The notes under the pieces: generated by a model | Seen by the model: only the letters and a program-made list of their open reading frames with translations | Databases searched by the model: none | Told to the model about the DNA's origin: nothing | Program-made: the position numbers and the translations under genes | In this document: one piece after another, positions 26,738 to 36,125 of the stretch | How positions within the stretch are numbered: position 1 is the first letter of the stretch | Layout: each line of letters starts with the position of its first letter | DNA from: an uncultured Flavobacteriaceae bacterium | GTDB taxonomy: Bacteria; Bacteroidota; Bacteroidia; Flavobacteriales; Flavobacteriaceae | Reading direction: 5' to 3' | DNA length: 64,000 nucleotides | Assembly (NCBI GenBank): GCA_905181615.1 | Contig: CAJIYH010000006.1 | Location: forward strand, 62,001-126,000

Positions 26738-27895
26738 TTAAGCTGTTTTTAATTGAGCTGCTGCCCAACGTTTTTTACGTTTAGAAATGTTAGCTTCAAC
26801 TACATAATGATCGATTGTAGGTGCAAATACATTCATTAACAAAATTGCAAGCATAACTCCTTCTGGGTATGCTGGGTTAAATACTCGAATCAGAATACAA
26901 AAGAATCCAACTAAGATTCCGTAAATCCATTTTCCTTTATTGGTTTGAGCTGCAGATACTGGATCTGTAGCCATAAAAACAATTCCAAAGGCAAATCCAC
27001 CTACCATCAAATGGTTTGTCCATGAGAAACTCATTAAAGCGTTAGCTCCCCAGAGGTTAAACAAGAAGCCCATTATTGCTGCTCCTGCAATTCCTCCAAA
27101 AATAATACGCCAACTCCCTACACCTGTTATAATTAGGATTAGGGCCCCTACTCCAACCCATAGAGCGGAAGTTTCGGCAATTGATCCTGGAATAGAACCG
27201 TTAAACATTTCTAACATAGAATAAGTTACTTCGTTTCCTGCAGCAAGTGATCCTAGAATTGTTTCTCCAGAAATAGCATCTAGATTAGAAGCTTCTGAAA
27301 CCCATACTTTATTACCCGACATGTAAGTAGGATATGCGAAAAAGGCAAAAGCACGTGCTGTTAAAGCTGGATTCAAAATGTTCATTCCCGTTCCACCAAA
27401 AGCTTCTTTGGCAATCAAAACAGCAAAAGCTGTTGAAACTCCTACCATCCAAAGTGGAATATCTACGGGCATGATCATCGGTATTAGAAGACCGGTTACT
27501 AGGTATCCTTCATTAACTTCATGTCCTCTATATACGGCAAAGATAAATTCTATTGTAAGACCAACTACATAAGACACAATAATCATGGGTACAATTTTCC
27601 ATGCACCGTGCATGAATGCATCGATAAAAGAGAAAGCTTCTCCGATTTGAATAAAGTATTGATATCCTGTATTGTATATCCCATAAATCAAGGCCGGTAA
27701 AAGCGCAATTATTACAGTAACCATGGTTCGCTTTAAATCAACTGCATCACGAATGTGAGCACCTTTGTGGGTGGTATGATTTGGTACAAAAAGAAATGTA
27801 TCAAATGCATTAACCGCTGGAGCAAATTTTTCCCACTTCTCACCTTTTGCAAAAGGTTTCTTTATTTGGTCAATTTTGTTTCTTAAAAAACTCAT
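26738..27895 (-). CDS. nqrB: Na+-NQR subunit B
   Basis: 385 residues, about ten membrane helices; main part of the Na+ channel and site of a second covalent FMN and of riboflavin. The flavinylation segment reads DAISGETILG, with the modified Thr at about 212. The usual Ala before this Thr (SGAT) is Glu here, while Ser, Gly and Thr are kept. Other conserved blocks such as GYLVTGLLIPMIMP, NILNPALTARAF and MATDPVSAAQT are normal, so I regard it as functional. Confidence 0.96.
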   Translation of the reverse strand: MSFLRNKIDQIKKPFAKGEKWEKFAPAVNAFDTFLFVPNHTTHKGAHIRDAVDLKRTMVTVIIALLPALIYGIYNTGYQYFIQIGEAFSFIDAFMHGAWKIVPMIIVSYVVGLTIEFIFAVYRGHEVNEGYLVTGLLIPMIMPVDIPLWMVGVSTAFAVLIAKEAFGGTGMNILNPALTARAFAFFAYPTYMSGNKVWVSEASNLDAISGETILGSLAAGNEVTYSMLEMFNGSIPGSIAETSALWVGVGALILIITGVGSWRIIFGGIAGAAIMGFLFNLWGANALMSFSWTNHLMVGGFAFGIVFMATDPVSAAQTNKGKWIYGILVGFFCILIRVFNPAYPEGVMLAILLMNVFAPTIDHYVVEANISKRKKRWAAAQLKTA

Positions 27896-27906
27896 ACGTT
27901 TTGTTT

Positions 27907-29262
27907 TTATCCTACTTCTTTAATCATTAACTCAATTCCTTTTTTGATGATGTCTTGCGCTTCAATTTTAGAAGTAGAAGCATAATCTACCAAACCAAAG
28001 TCTTCCGGAACAACTTCATAAATTCCTAGAGCTTCCATACGTTCGATATCCTCTACCAAACAAGCTTTGATTAACTGCATAGGGAATATATTCATTGGGA
28101 AAACTTTTTCCATTTCACCTGTTACAACTAATGCACGTTCTTCACCGTTAAGATTTGTATTAACCTTAGCTTTCTTTGATCCAAGCAGCCAAGAAAATGA
28201 AGTTCTAGAAATACTTGGCACATGATTGTCTACAAAAGGTAACCAACCAAACATACGGTAGTGGTTTCCTTCGGGAATAACAGAAATTAAATTGTTGTAA
28301 AAACCAACATAACCATCTTCTGAAGTCTTTGATCCGCTTAAAACGTCTCCATTAATTATTCGAACATCCTCTTTTAGATCTATTCCTGAAGTTTCTAAAT
28401 AAGGTTTTAAAGAGGCACCTATTGTAGCTTTGTAATACTGTGGTTTTTGAACTGAAGACCCAACGACAGCTAATGTTCGCTGTGCGGAAAATTCACCTTT
28501 AGAAAAAAGAATTCCAAGGTTAACCACATCTTCTGGATTTACTACCCATACTTTATCTCCGTAATTAATAGGGTCAATTTTGTGAATCTGTACACCAACA
28601 TTTCCAGATGGATGTGCACCAGAAACACCAATTAATGTAGCTTCTTTAACCGTTTCAAAAAATCCTTTAAATGAATTATCAACGGTAAGATTTACATCTC
28701 CCATTGTAAGCTTATTCAAAACTTTAATTCCTCTTTGAAAATCATCCTTATTATTTTTCAACAAAAAATCATAATCTACATCTAGCGGAGAAGTAGCGTA
28801 AGTGGAAACAAAAATAGATTTAGGCGTATCTTCTGGCTGAGCTATGATATTGTAAGGTCGTTGCTTTATAAAAGGCCAACTTCCACTTTTCAATATAATT
28901 TCCTTGACTGCATCAGCATCAAGTGATTCAAAATCAGAAATATCATGAGACACAACTTCGTTAGATCCGTCACAAGTAATAACAACCTGAATAATTTTTC
29001 GCTTTGCACCTCTTACAATTGCAGTTACTTCTCCTGCAGCTGGAGAAACAAAATGAATTCTAGGGTTCTGTTTTGAGAAAAACAAGGGAGATCCTTTCTT
29101 AACGGAGTCTCCTTCTTTTACAATCAACTTAGGTGTGATGTTGAAAAAATTATCTGGGTTTAGTGCAAATGTCTTAGAAACGGGTATATCTACCAGAATC
29201 TTATCTGCATCTCCCTCTAAGTTTAAATTTGATCCATTACGGATCTGAATGTCTTTGGACAT
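27907..29262 (-). CDS. nqrA: Na+-NQR subunit A
   Basis: 451 residues, normal. Peripheral cytoplasmic subunit involved in quinone binding. Recognised by length, the N-terminal GLxLxL-like INLEG region with VKEGDSVKKGSPLF, HPSGNVGVQIHKIDPIN in the middle and the C-terminal EDIERMEALGIYEVVPEDF. First gene of nqrABCDEF; spacing to nqrB 11 nt. Confidence 0.97.
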   Translation of the reverse strand: MSKDIQIRNGSNLNLEGDADKILVDIPVSKTFALNPDNFFNITPKLIVKEGDSVKKGSPLFFSKQNPRIHFVSPAAGEVTAIVRGAKRKIIQVVITCDGSNEVVSHDISDFESLDADAVKEIILKSGSWPFIKQRPYNIIAQPEDTPKSIFVSTYATSPLDVDYDFLLKNNKDDFQRGIKVLNKLTMGDVNLTVDNSFKGFFETVKEATLIGVSGAHPSGNVGVQIHKIDPINYGDKVWVVNPEDVVNLGILFSKGEFSAQRTLAVVGSSVQKPQYYKATIGASLKPYLETSGIDLKEDVRIINGDVLSGSKTSEDGYVGFYNNLISVIPEGNHYRMFGWLPFVDNHVPSISRTSFSWLLGSKKAKVNTNLNGEERALVVTGEMEKVFPMNIFPMQLIKACLVEDIERMEALGIYEVVPEDFGLVDYASTSKIEAQDIIKKGIELMIKEVG

Positions 29263-29292
29263 GAAATGAATTATTAAATTCTAAAAATCATG

Positions 29293-29322
29293 CAAATTTA
29301 CTAATTAAAACAGAGTAGTAAA
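29293..29322 (-). promoter_or_regulatory. Promoter of the nqr operon
   Basis: On the minus strand TTTA (29322-29319), an 18-nt spacer and TAAATTTG (29300-29293), a perfect -7 box. It lies 30 nt upstream of the nqrA ATG at 29262. Confidence 0.6.
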
Positions 29323-29425
29323 AGTGGTTTCAAAAGGAATTTATTTTATTTATAATGATTCTAAACAACTTGTTTAACATAGGGTAGTATTGAGAAGCAA
29401 TAGAAATTAATTGGTTGAGAATTCG

Positions 29426-29433
29426 TACATTTG
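29426..29433 (+). promoter_or_regulatory. -7 box ahead of the T9SS plug gene
   Basis: TACATTTG, a perfect match, ends 4 nt before the ATG at 29438. No matching -33 box at the usual distance. As for pyrE, transcription from this box would give a leaderless mRNA. Confidence 0.45.
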
Positions 29434-29437
29434 CGCC

Positions 29438-30691
29438 ATGGAAGCCTTCAGGTCATTTTTCACCCTTTTTTTAGCACTCATTATACTCTTTTCTGGGAAC
29501 GCACAAGAGTTAAACGAAACTACTAACGTTTTATACCTTAGAAGTATTTCATTCAAATCTGAAGATGAAAAACATCAATTTCCGATAATTGAAAAAGGAG
29601 GTTCTTTTACTTTAAAATTTGATGACCTTTTGGCGTCAGAAAATGATTATTATTATCGAATTTCATATTTCAATCACGACTGGACTTCTTCAAATTTATT
29701 TAAGAATGAATTTTTAATAGGGTTTGATGATCAGCGAATTTCTAATTATCAAAGTTCTTTTGGAACCTTACAACGCTATACCCATTACGAATTAAGTTTA
29801 CCTAACGAGAATACTCAATTTAAGATTTCGGGAAATTACATGATTTCCATATACAACAGTGCCGATGAACTGATGTTTAGCAGGAAGTTTTTAATTCATG
29901 AAAATCTTGCGGCGATAGATGGTGGTATTTTTAGAAGCAGAGAATTGGAAAGTTACGCCACAAATCAAACCGTTGAGTTTTCGATTAACCCAATAGGATT
30001 CAGCCTGAGAAACCCGAACAGCGATCTAAATGTTGTGATTCTGCAAAATGATCAATGGGATGAAATTAGAACCATATCTAAACCTCAATATGTTATTGGG
30101 AGTGAACTACATTATCGTTATGATTTACCCTTGCAATTTAGCGGAGGAAATGAGTTTTTATATTTTGACACAAAAGACAATAGGGTTGTTAACCCCAGTA
30201 TAAGTCATGTTGCTCTAGACGATATATATCAGACCTATCTCTATACAGATCCTGAGCGAAAGAATTTCCCGTACACATTAAACCCAGATATTAATGGTGA
30301 TTTTTTAATTAATACAGTTCAAGGAGATGAACCAGACATTGAGGCAGATTACACACAGGTATATTTTAGTCTAGCAAAACAATACACCCTTCAGGATGAA
30401 GCAATATATCTTTATGGTAAGTTTAGCAATTATGAATTGTCTGATCAATACAGACTAACCTATAACCCAAGTTATGAGGTTTACGAAACTACTTTATTAT
30501 TAAAACAAGGGTTTTATAATTACAAATATGTTTGGAGCACCAAACGTGGTTTTGACAAAAACAACATAAGCGGTTCTCATGCTGCAACCGAAAACCAATA
30601 CCTGATCCTGATTTATACTAGAATCATCGGAAGTCAACATGACGCTTTGATTGCAACAAGGACATTATCTTCTTTTGAAATAGAAAACTAA
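29438..30691 (+). CDS. Type IX secretion system plug protein (DUF5103)
   Basis: 417 residues from the ATG at 29438, with a signal peptide of about 22 residues (FSGNAQ). The N-terminal half is the beta-rich DUF5103 domain: LRSISF, FDDLLASENDYYYRISYFNHDW, ISNYQSSFGTLQRYTHYEL. This is the protein described as the plug that occludes the SprA translocon of the type IX secretion system. The C-terminal half is a carbohydrate-binding-like beta sandwich (YNPSYEVYETTLLLKQGFY). Periplasmic or outer-membrane associated. Its presence marks a T9SS-bearing Bacteroidota; no other por/spr gene lies nearby. Confidence 0.87.
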   Translation: MEAFRSFFTLFLALIILFSGNAQELNETTNVLYLRSISFKSEDEKHQFPIIEKGGSFTLKFDDLLASENDYYYRISYFNHDWTSSNLFKNEFLIGFDDQRISNYQSSFGTLQRYTHYELSLPNENTQFKISGNYMISIYNSADELMFSRKFLIHENLAAIDGGIFRSRELESYATNQTVEFSINPIGFSLRNPNSDLNVVILQNDQWDEIRTISKPQYVIGSELHYRYDLPLQFSGGNEFLYFDTKDNRVVNPSISHVALDDIYQTYLYTDPERKNFPYTLNPDINGDFLINTVQGDEPDIEADYTQVYFSLAKQYTLQDEAIYLYGKFSNYELSDQYRLTYNPSYEVYETTLLLKQGFYNYKYVWSTKRGFDKNNISGSHAATENQYLILIYTRIIGSQHDALIATRTLSSFEIEN

Positions 30692-30743
30692 TTTTTTTAT
30701 TTTAAATCATTATGTGGCAATTAAACGAACGCACTATATAATA

Positions 30744-31130
30744 ATGATTCAACAAGTTACAATGGGAATTCGAATTTCTGTAGAAACAAAATACGAGGGC
30801 AGTTTTCTAAAAAATAGCTTACCTAATCATGCATTTCGTTATTTAATTACAATAGAAAATCAAAGCAACGAGATCATCCAACTCGTAAAAAGACATTGGA
30901 ATATCATGGAAAGCACTAAGCCTACACAAATCTTTGAAGGTCCTGGAGTTGTTGGCAAAAAATCTATTATTAAAACGGGTCAAATGGTACAATATGAATC
31001 CGGCTGTATAATAAACTCCCAAAGGGGTGCAATGAAAGGATTTTATACCATGATAAATCATAGTACTGCTAAAGAATTTAATTTAGAAATACCTGTTTTT
31101 CAACTGGACAACCTTTTTTCTTTAAACTAA
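30744..31130 (+). CDS. apaG: ApaG-domain protein
   Basis: 128 residues from the ATG at 30744; the frame extends 10 codons upstream but the family begins with MxQQVT. One ApaG (fibronectin III-like) domain with KISVET-like IRISVETKYEGSF, LVKRHWNIMES, GPGVVGKK and the closing QRGAMKGFYTMIN. Family role unclear; E. coli ApaG is linked to Co/Mg resistance, and the fold is shared with F-box ApaG proteins. 52 nt after the T9SS gene; converges on rsmG with a 5-nt gap. Confidence 0.92.
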   Translation: MIQQVTMGIRISVETKYEGSFLKNSLPNHAFRYLITIENQSNEIIQLVKRHWNIMESTKPTQIFEGPGVVGKKSIIKTGQMVQYESGCIINSQRGAMKGFYTMINHSTAKEFNLEIPVFQLDNLFSLN

Positions 31131-31135
31131 TTTTT

Positions 31136-31753
31136 TTATATGGGTAAGTGTACAATTTTTTTTGTGTCAAAGAACTCTTCTTCAAAAAATTCTGACAATT
31201 TAAAAACCTTAGCCATAGGAAAATTTTGGAGCTCTTCTTTTAAATCACCTCCTTTTAAAAACAAAATGCCATTTGGTAAATTATGTTTGCTTTTTTTAGC
31301 AATGTTTTTTTTTACCCAAGGAACAAAAGTTTCCATTTTAGTTACGGCTCTGCTCACTACAAAATCAACAGGAAGCTTAAATTCTTGTGCTCGCTGGTGT
31401 CTAGCCTCTACATTTCTAATGTCTAATGCTTGACTGATTTCTTGAACTACTTTAATTTTTTTGCCAATGCTATCGATTAGATAAAAGTCTACTTGTGGGA
31501 ATAAAATTGCCAAAGGAATACCTGGAAAACCTCCACCAGTTCCGACATCGAGGATCTGACTTCCAGGAGCAAATTCTATTAACCGAGCAATACTCATAGA
31601 ATGCAAAACATGTCTTTCATAAAGTTCTACTATATCTTTGCGTGATATTACATTTATTTTTTCGTTCCACTCTCCGTAAAGTGACTCCAATTGCGTAAAT
31701 TGCTTCTTTTTACGAGGAGATAAATCGGGAAAATAATTTTTTATTATATTCAA
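31136..31753 (-). CDS. rsmG: 16S rRNA (guanine527-N7)-methyltransferase
   Basis: 205 residues. SAM-binding motif ILDVGTGGGFPGIP at 67-80, VEARHQRAQEF and VVSRAVTKMETFVPW later: the RsmG/GidB pattern. Methylates N7 of G527 in the 530 loop. Monocistronic, divergent from the desaturase with a 62-nt gap. Confidence 0.96.
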   Translation of the reverse strand: MNIIKNYFPDLSPRKKKQFTQLESLYGEWNEKINVISRKDIVELYERHVLHSMSIARLIEFAPGSQILDVGTGGGFPGIPLAILFPQVDFYLIDSIGKKIKVVQEISQALDIRNVEARHQRAQEFKLPVDFVVSRAVTKMETFVPWVKKNIAKKSKHNLPNGILFLKGGDLKEELQNFPMAKVFKLSEFFEEEFFDTKKIVHLPI

Positions 31754-31815
31754 ATTATAAATTTTAGTAAAAATATAACTAGTTAAACAAATAACTCACA
31801 ATTAATTCATTAAGT

Positions 31816-32916
31816 ATGACTAACGAAAATGCTCTTCTAAGGTTTTCACGAAAAGATCCAAAAAAATTCTTTATTACCTTAAACCAAAGAGTAAATGACC
31901 ATTTCAAAAAAATTAATGTTTCCAAAGCAGGAAATTGGAAGTTGTATTTTAAAACAGCTTTCATGCTTACCCTATTTATCGCTCCTTATTTTCTTATTCT
32001 ATTTACAAACACTAATGCTTGGGTTAAGCTTCTTTTTGCTATAATAATGGGTGTTGGAATTGCGGGTGTTGGAATGAATGTAATGCACGATGGTAATCAC
32101 GGATCTTTCTCAAAAATTCCATGGATTAATAAAGTCATGGGAGCAACCATATACTTATTAGCAGGTAATGTACACAACTGGAAAGTTCAACACAACATCC
32201 TTCATCATACCTACACCAATATTCATGGACATGACGAGGACCTAGAAGCCGGTCGAATTATCCGTTTCTCCAAACACAGTGATTGGTTGCCTATTCATAG
32301 ATTTCAACATTTATACTCCGTTTTTATTTATGGATTACTGACAATAAATTGGGCTATTACTACCGATTTTCAACAAACTCCCAGATTCTTGAAACGCAAA
32401 TTAACTTACAAGAATGCATTACAGCCACTTCGTCAGTGGCTTGTCTTGATTTTAACCAAGACTCTTTATATTACTATTTGGATTGTTATTCCAATGGTGT
32501 TTTTAGAGCTCGCTTGGTGGAAAATTTTGATTGGCTTTTTTGCTATGCATTATATTGCTGGGGTTATTTTAAGTTTAGTCTTTCAATTAGCTCATATCAT
32601 AGAAGATGCTCAAATGCCTTTACCTGACAAAGAAACAGGAACTATGAAAAACACATGGGCAATTCATCAATTACTTACGACGGTTAACTTTTCTACTAAA
32701 AATAGATTTGTAAATTGGTTCACTGGTGGTCTAAATCATCAAATTGAACATCATATTTTTCCACACATAAGTCATATACATTATACAGAAATAGCTAAAA
32801 TTGTTAAAAAAACTACAAAAGAGTTTAATTTACCTTACAACGAGTATAAAACTACGAGAGATGCATTATTTTCGCATTTTAGATTTTTAAAACAAATGGG
32901 AGTTCAACCCGTTTAA
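31816..32916 (+). CDS. Acyl fatty-acid desaturase
   Basis: 366 residues, four membrane helices. Three His boxes: HDGNH at 91-95, HNILHH at 126-131 and HQIEHH at 308-313. The third box begins with Gln-type HQIEHH as in acyl-lipid and linoleoyl-type desaturases; there is no cytochrome b5 domain. It introduces a double bond into a membrane acyl chain; the position is not predictable. Adjusts membrane fluidity, fitting a cold or marine life, though that is inference. The aminotransferase follows 12 nt later. Confidence 0.88.
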   Translation: MTNENALLRFSRKDPKKFFITLNQRVNDHFKKINVSKAGNWKLYFKTAFMLTLFIAPYFLILFTNTNAWVKLLFAIIMGVGIAGVGMNVMHDGNHGSFSKIPWINKVMGATIYLLAGNVHNWKVQHNILHHTYTNIHGHDEDLEAGRIIRFSKHSDWLPIHRFQHLYSVFIYGLLTINWAITTDFQQTPRFLKRKLTYKNALQPLRQWLVLILTKTLYITIWIVIPMVFLELAWWKILIGFFAMHYIAGVILSLVFQLAHIIEDAQMPLPDKETGTMKNTWAIHQLLTTVNFSTKNRFVNWFTGGLNHQIEHHIFPHISHIHYTEIAKIVKKTTKEFNLPYNEYKTTRDALFSHFRFLKQMGVQPV

Positions 32917-32928
32917 ACTTGTTATTTT

Positions 32929-34113
32929 ATGGATGCATTATCGAAAAGAATAAACAGTCTGCCCGTATCTGCTACTCTAGCGATGGCAGCAAAAGCTCGG
33001 GAGCTAAAAAACAGTGGTGTTGATGTAATTGGGCTAAGCTTAGGAGAACCTGATTTCAATACCCCAGAATACATCAAAGATGCGGCAATTCAAGCTGTAA
33101 AAGATAACTACAATTCCTATTCTCCAGTTGATGGATATGTTGATTTAAAAAAAGCTATTTGTACAAAATTTGAACGCGATAATAACCTTAGATACAAGCC
33201 CTCGCAAATTGTTGTTTCGAATGGAGCTAAGCAGTCTATTGCAAATTTATGTATGGTTTTACTTAATCCAGGTGACGAAGTATTACTTCCTGCTCCTTAT
33301 TGGGTAAGTTATTCTGCCATTGCAACTTTGGCAGAAGCTGAGTCTATAATAATCCCATCTTCAATAGAAACAGACTTTAAGATTACGCCTGAACAATTAG
33401 AAGCTGCAATAACTCCAAACACTAAATTAATCATGTTCAACTCTCCGAATAATCCGAGTGGAACAATATATAGTGAATCTGAATACCGCGCTTTAGGAAA
33501 GGTGTTAGAAAAGCATCCAGACATCTACATCATGTCTGACGAGATTTACGAGCACATAAATTATGGTACTCCGCATTTCAGTATAGCCCAAATTCCAGAG
33601 CTTTATGATCGGACCATTACAGTAAATGGTGTGGCTAAAGCATTTGCAATGACTGGATGGAGAATTGGATATATTGGAGCAGCAGAATGGATTGCAAAAG
33701 CTTGCAATAAAATGCAAGGTCAAATCACCAGTGGAGCAAATTGTATCGCCCAACGAGCAACCATTACAGCACTCCTAGAACCTGTTAGCAGGATTCAATA
33801 TATGGTTGATGAATTTAGCAACAGGAAAGACTTAATCATTAGCTTACTAGAAAAAATCGAAGGTTTTAAACTCAACAGACCCGATGGAGCATTTTATGTG
33901 TTTCCTGATGTTTCGTTTTACTTTGGCAAAATAATAGACGGCATAGAAATTAATAATGCAAGTGACTTTGCTTTGTTTTTATTAGAAAAAGCACACGTAG
34001 CTACTGTTACTGGTCAAGCTTTTGGAAACGATGATTGTATTCGAATTTCTTATGCAGCATCTGAAAAAAATATTAGAGAAGCCGTTTCAAGAATAACAAA
34101 AGTTCTTAGCTAA
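32929..34113 (+). CDS. Aspartate/aromatic aminotransferase (class I)
   Basis: 394 residues. NSPNNPSG at 171-178, SDEIYE at 203-208, PLP Lys237 in NGVAKAFAMTGWRIGY and Arg245 for the substrate carboxylate; SLGEPDF near residue 37 is the subgroup Igamma start. Most similar in pattern to bacterial AspC of the Thermus type, acting on aspartate (and possibly prephenate). It ends at a strong bidirectional terminator facing the aromatic operon. Confidence 0.9.
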   Translation: MDALSKRINSLPVSATLAMAAKARELKNSGVDVIGLSLGEPDFNTPEYIKDAAIQAVKDNYNSYSPVDGYVDLKKAICTKFERDNNLRYKPSQIVVSNGAKQSIANLCMVLLNPGDEVLLPAPYWVSYSAIATLAEAESIIIPSSIETDFKITPEQLEAAITPNTKLIMFNSPNNPSGTIYSESEYRALGKVLEKHPDIYIMSDEIYEHINYGTPHFSIAQIPELYDRTITVNGVAKAFAMTGWRIGYIGAAEWIAKACNKMQGQITSGANCIAQRATITALLEPVSRIQYMVDEFSNRKDLIISLLEKIEGFKLNRPDGAFYVFPDVSFYFGKIIDGIEINNASDFALFLLEKAHVATVTGQAFGNDDCIRISYAASEKNIREAVSRITKVLS

Positions 34114-34133
34114 TTACTCTTTATCTATTAAAT

Positions 34134-34161
34134 AAAAAAACCGGCATATGCCGGTTTTTTT
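34134..34161. terminator. Bidirectional terminator between converging operons
   Basis: ACCGGC-ATAT-GCCGGT hairpin with seven A before and seven T after. A perfect 6-bp GC-rich stem that works for the aminotransferase (+) and for the aromatic operon (-). Confidence 0.92.
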
Positions 34162-34177
34162 ATTTAATCTAACTCGA

Positions 34178-35260
34178 TTATTTATTTACAATTTCTTCCT
34201 GGTGGTTAATAGACTCTTGGTGAATTGCTTTGAATATCTTCAGGATAAACTCTTCTGAAAGATTGCGATCTTGACCTTCTAAAATCATTTTACCTAAAAT
34301 CTCATTCCAACGTTTGTTTTGTAAAACAGCAACGTTTTTAGATTTTTTAAGAGAACCTATTTCTTCGGCTACTTTCATTCGCTTTCCTAAAGTATCTAAT
34401 ATGGTTTGATCTGCAATATCAATTTGTGCACGAAGTGTATTTAAAGAAATATTGTATGCTTCTTCTTGATTCGTTTCTTTTCTAATTTTGAGATCCTTCA
34501 TAATTTGAACTAAAACCGTTGGGGTTACTTGTTGGGCTGCATCACTCCAGGCATTATCTGGATCCCAATGCGTCTCAACCATAAGCCCATCATAATTTAG
34601 ATCCAATGCCATTTGACAGATATCAAAGATTAGATCTCTTCTTCCAGCAATGTGAGAAGGATCGCAGATCATAGGTAAATCTGGAAATCTATTTTGTGCC
34701 TCAACAGCAATTTGCCATTCTGGATTATTTCTGTATTTTGATTTTTCATAAGAAGAAAAGCCTCTATGAATTAAACCTAATTTCTTGATGTTGGCTGTGT
34801 ACAAACGTTCTACACCTCCCAGCCATAAAGCTAAATCTGGATTTACAGGATTCTTAACTAAAACAATCTTATCCGTTCCTTCAAGAGCATCTGCAATTTC
34901 TTGCATAATAAAAGGGCTTACAGTTGAGCGAGCTCCAATCCAAAGTATATCTACATCATGCTCGATTGCTAATTTAATATGAACTGCATTAGCAACTTCA
35001 GTTGCAGTAAGAAGTCCTGTTTCTTGTTTTGCTTTTTGAAGCCACTTTAGTCCAATTGCACCTACTCCTTCAAACATTCCTGGGCGCGTTCTTGGTTTCC
35101 AAATTCCGGCACGTAAAACCGTTACATCGGTATCTTTAAGTTCGTGGGCAATTTTCAATACTTGTTCTTCTGTTTCTGCGCTACAAGGACCGCCAATTAC
35201 AAGTGGGTGAGAAAGACTAAAGTCGTTAAGCCATTCTCTCATTTGAGGTTTGTTTTCCAT
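34178..35260 (-). CDS. DAHP synthase / chorismate mutase fusion
   Basis: 360 residues in two domains. About 1-265: type Ibeta DAHP synthase related to KDO8P synthase (GGPCSAETEEQ, LRAGIWKPRTRPGMFEG, DPSHIAGRRDL), the first step of the shikimate pathway. About 270-345: AroQ-type chorismate mutase (LRAQIDIADQTILDTLGKRM, EEIGSLKKSKN). The fusion ties entry into the pathway to the branch enzyme and often makes DAHPS sensitive to prephenate or chorismate. Last gene of the Phe/Tyr operon; 10 nt after tyrA. Confidence 0.95.
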   Translation of the reverse strand: MENKPQMREWLNDFSLSHPLVIGGPCSAETEEQVLKIAHELKDTDVTVLRAGIWKPRTRPGMFEGVGAIGLKWLQKAKQETGLLTATEVANAVHIKLAIEHDVDILWIGARSTVSPFIMQEIADALEGTDKIVLVKNPVNPDLALWLGGVERLYTANIKKLGLIHRGFSSYEKSKYRNNPEWQIAVEAQNRFPDLPMICDPSHIAGRRDLIFDICQMALDLNYDGLMVETHWDPDNAWSDAAQQVTPTVLVQIMKDLKIRKETNQEEAYNISLNTLRAQIDIADQTILDTLGKRMKVAEEIGSLKKSKNVAVLQNKRWNEILGKMILEGQDRNLSEEFILKIFKAIHQESINHQEEIVNK

Positions 35261-35270
35261 TTTATTTGAT

Positions 35271-36125
35271 TTATTTTTTGCTAATTCCGTTTAAAATTGA
35301 TGTTAACTGATTTGTATTTTTCATTTCCTGAAACAAAGCTTCATAGTCATCATTTGCTAGAAGACTTTTGAAGTTTTCTAAATTCTTAATATAGGCCTCA
35401 AGTGTTTCAATTACATTTTCTTTATTCTGTTCAAAGATTGGTGTCCACATAGCGGGAGAACTTTTGGCCAATCGAACAGTGGATTCAAATCCACTTCCCG
35501 CGAGGTCAAAGATATTATTCTCATTCTCTTCTTTCTCAAGAACAGTTTTTCCTAACATAAAAGAGCTAATGTGTGATAAATGAGAAACATATGCCATATG
35601 CTTGTCGTGTTCTTCTGCTTCCATAAAACGCAAGTACATTCCCATTTGACGAAAGGTTTGTTTTGCCCACAACAACAGGTCAGGGCGCGTTTTATTGCAC
35701 TCACATAATATCTGTGGTTTACTCTGAAACAGGCCTTTGTGGGCAGCTTGAGGACCCGAAAATTCAGTTCCTGCAATGGGGTGTGCCGCTAAAAACTGAT
35801 CTCTCTTTGGGTGACTTGAGATGAGTTTACATAATTGTTCTTTTGTAGAGCCAACATCCCAAATCAGTGCATCGGCATGTATCTTGTCTAACAACTCAGG
35901 AAGGAGATGCATTGATTCTTTAACAGGAATACTCAAAATAACGCGGTCTGCTTCGGTTATAGATTCTAAAGATCCTATTCGATCTATAATCCCTAGACTA
36001 AGAGCATCGTCTAAATGAATTTTATTTGTATCTATTCCAATGATTTCTATATCATTCAATGTTTTTTTTAGATCTAAACCCATAGAACCTCCAATCAAAC
36101 CAATTCCGATTACATAAATTTTCAT
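35271..36125 (-). CDS. tyrA: Prephenate dehydrogenase
   Basis: 284 residues. Oxidises prephenate to 4-hydroxyphenylpyruvate with NAD(P). Rossmann motif GIGLIGG at 7-13, AAHPIAGTEFSG at 113-124 and the SHLSH helix at 181-185, which contains the catalytic/substrate His region. No chorismate mutase domain and no ACT domain, so feedback by Tyr at the protein level is not apparent; the mutase comes from the neighbouring fusion protein. Overlaps the aminotransferase gene by 4 nt. Confidence 0.95.
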   Translation of the reverse strand: MKIYVIGIGLIGGSMGLDLKKTLNDIEIIGIDTNKIHLDDALSLGIIDRIGSLESITEADRVILSIPVKESMHLLPELLDKIHADALIWDVGSTKEQLCKLISSHPKRDQFLAAHPIAGTEFSGPQAAHKGLFQSKPQILCECNKTRPDLLLWAKQTFRQMGMYLRFMEAEEHDKHMAYVSHLSHISSFMLGKTVLEKEENENNIFDLAGSGFESTVRLAKSSPAMWTPIFEQNKENVIETLEAYIKNLENFKSLLANDDYEALFQEMKNTNQLTSILNGISKK

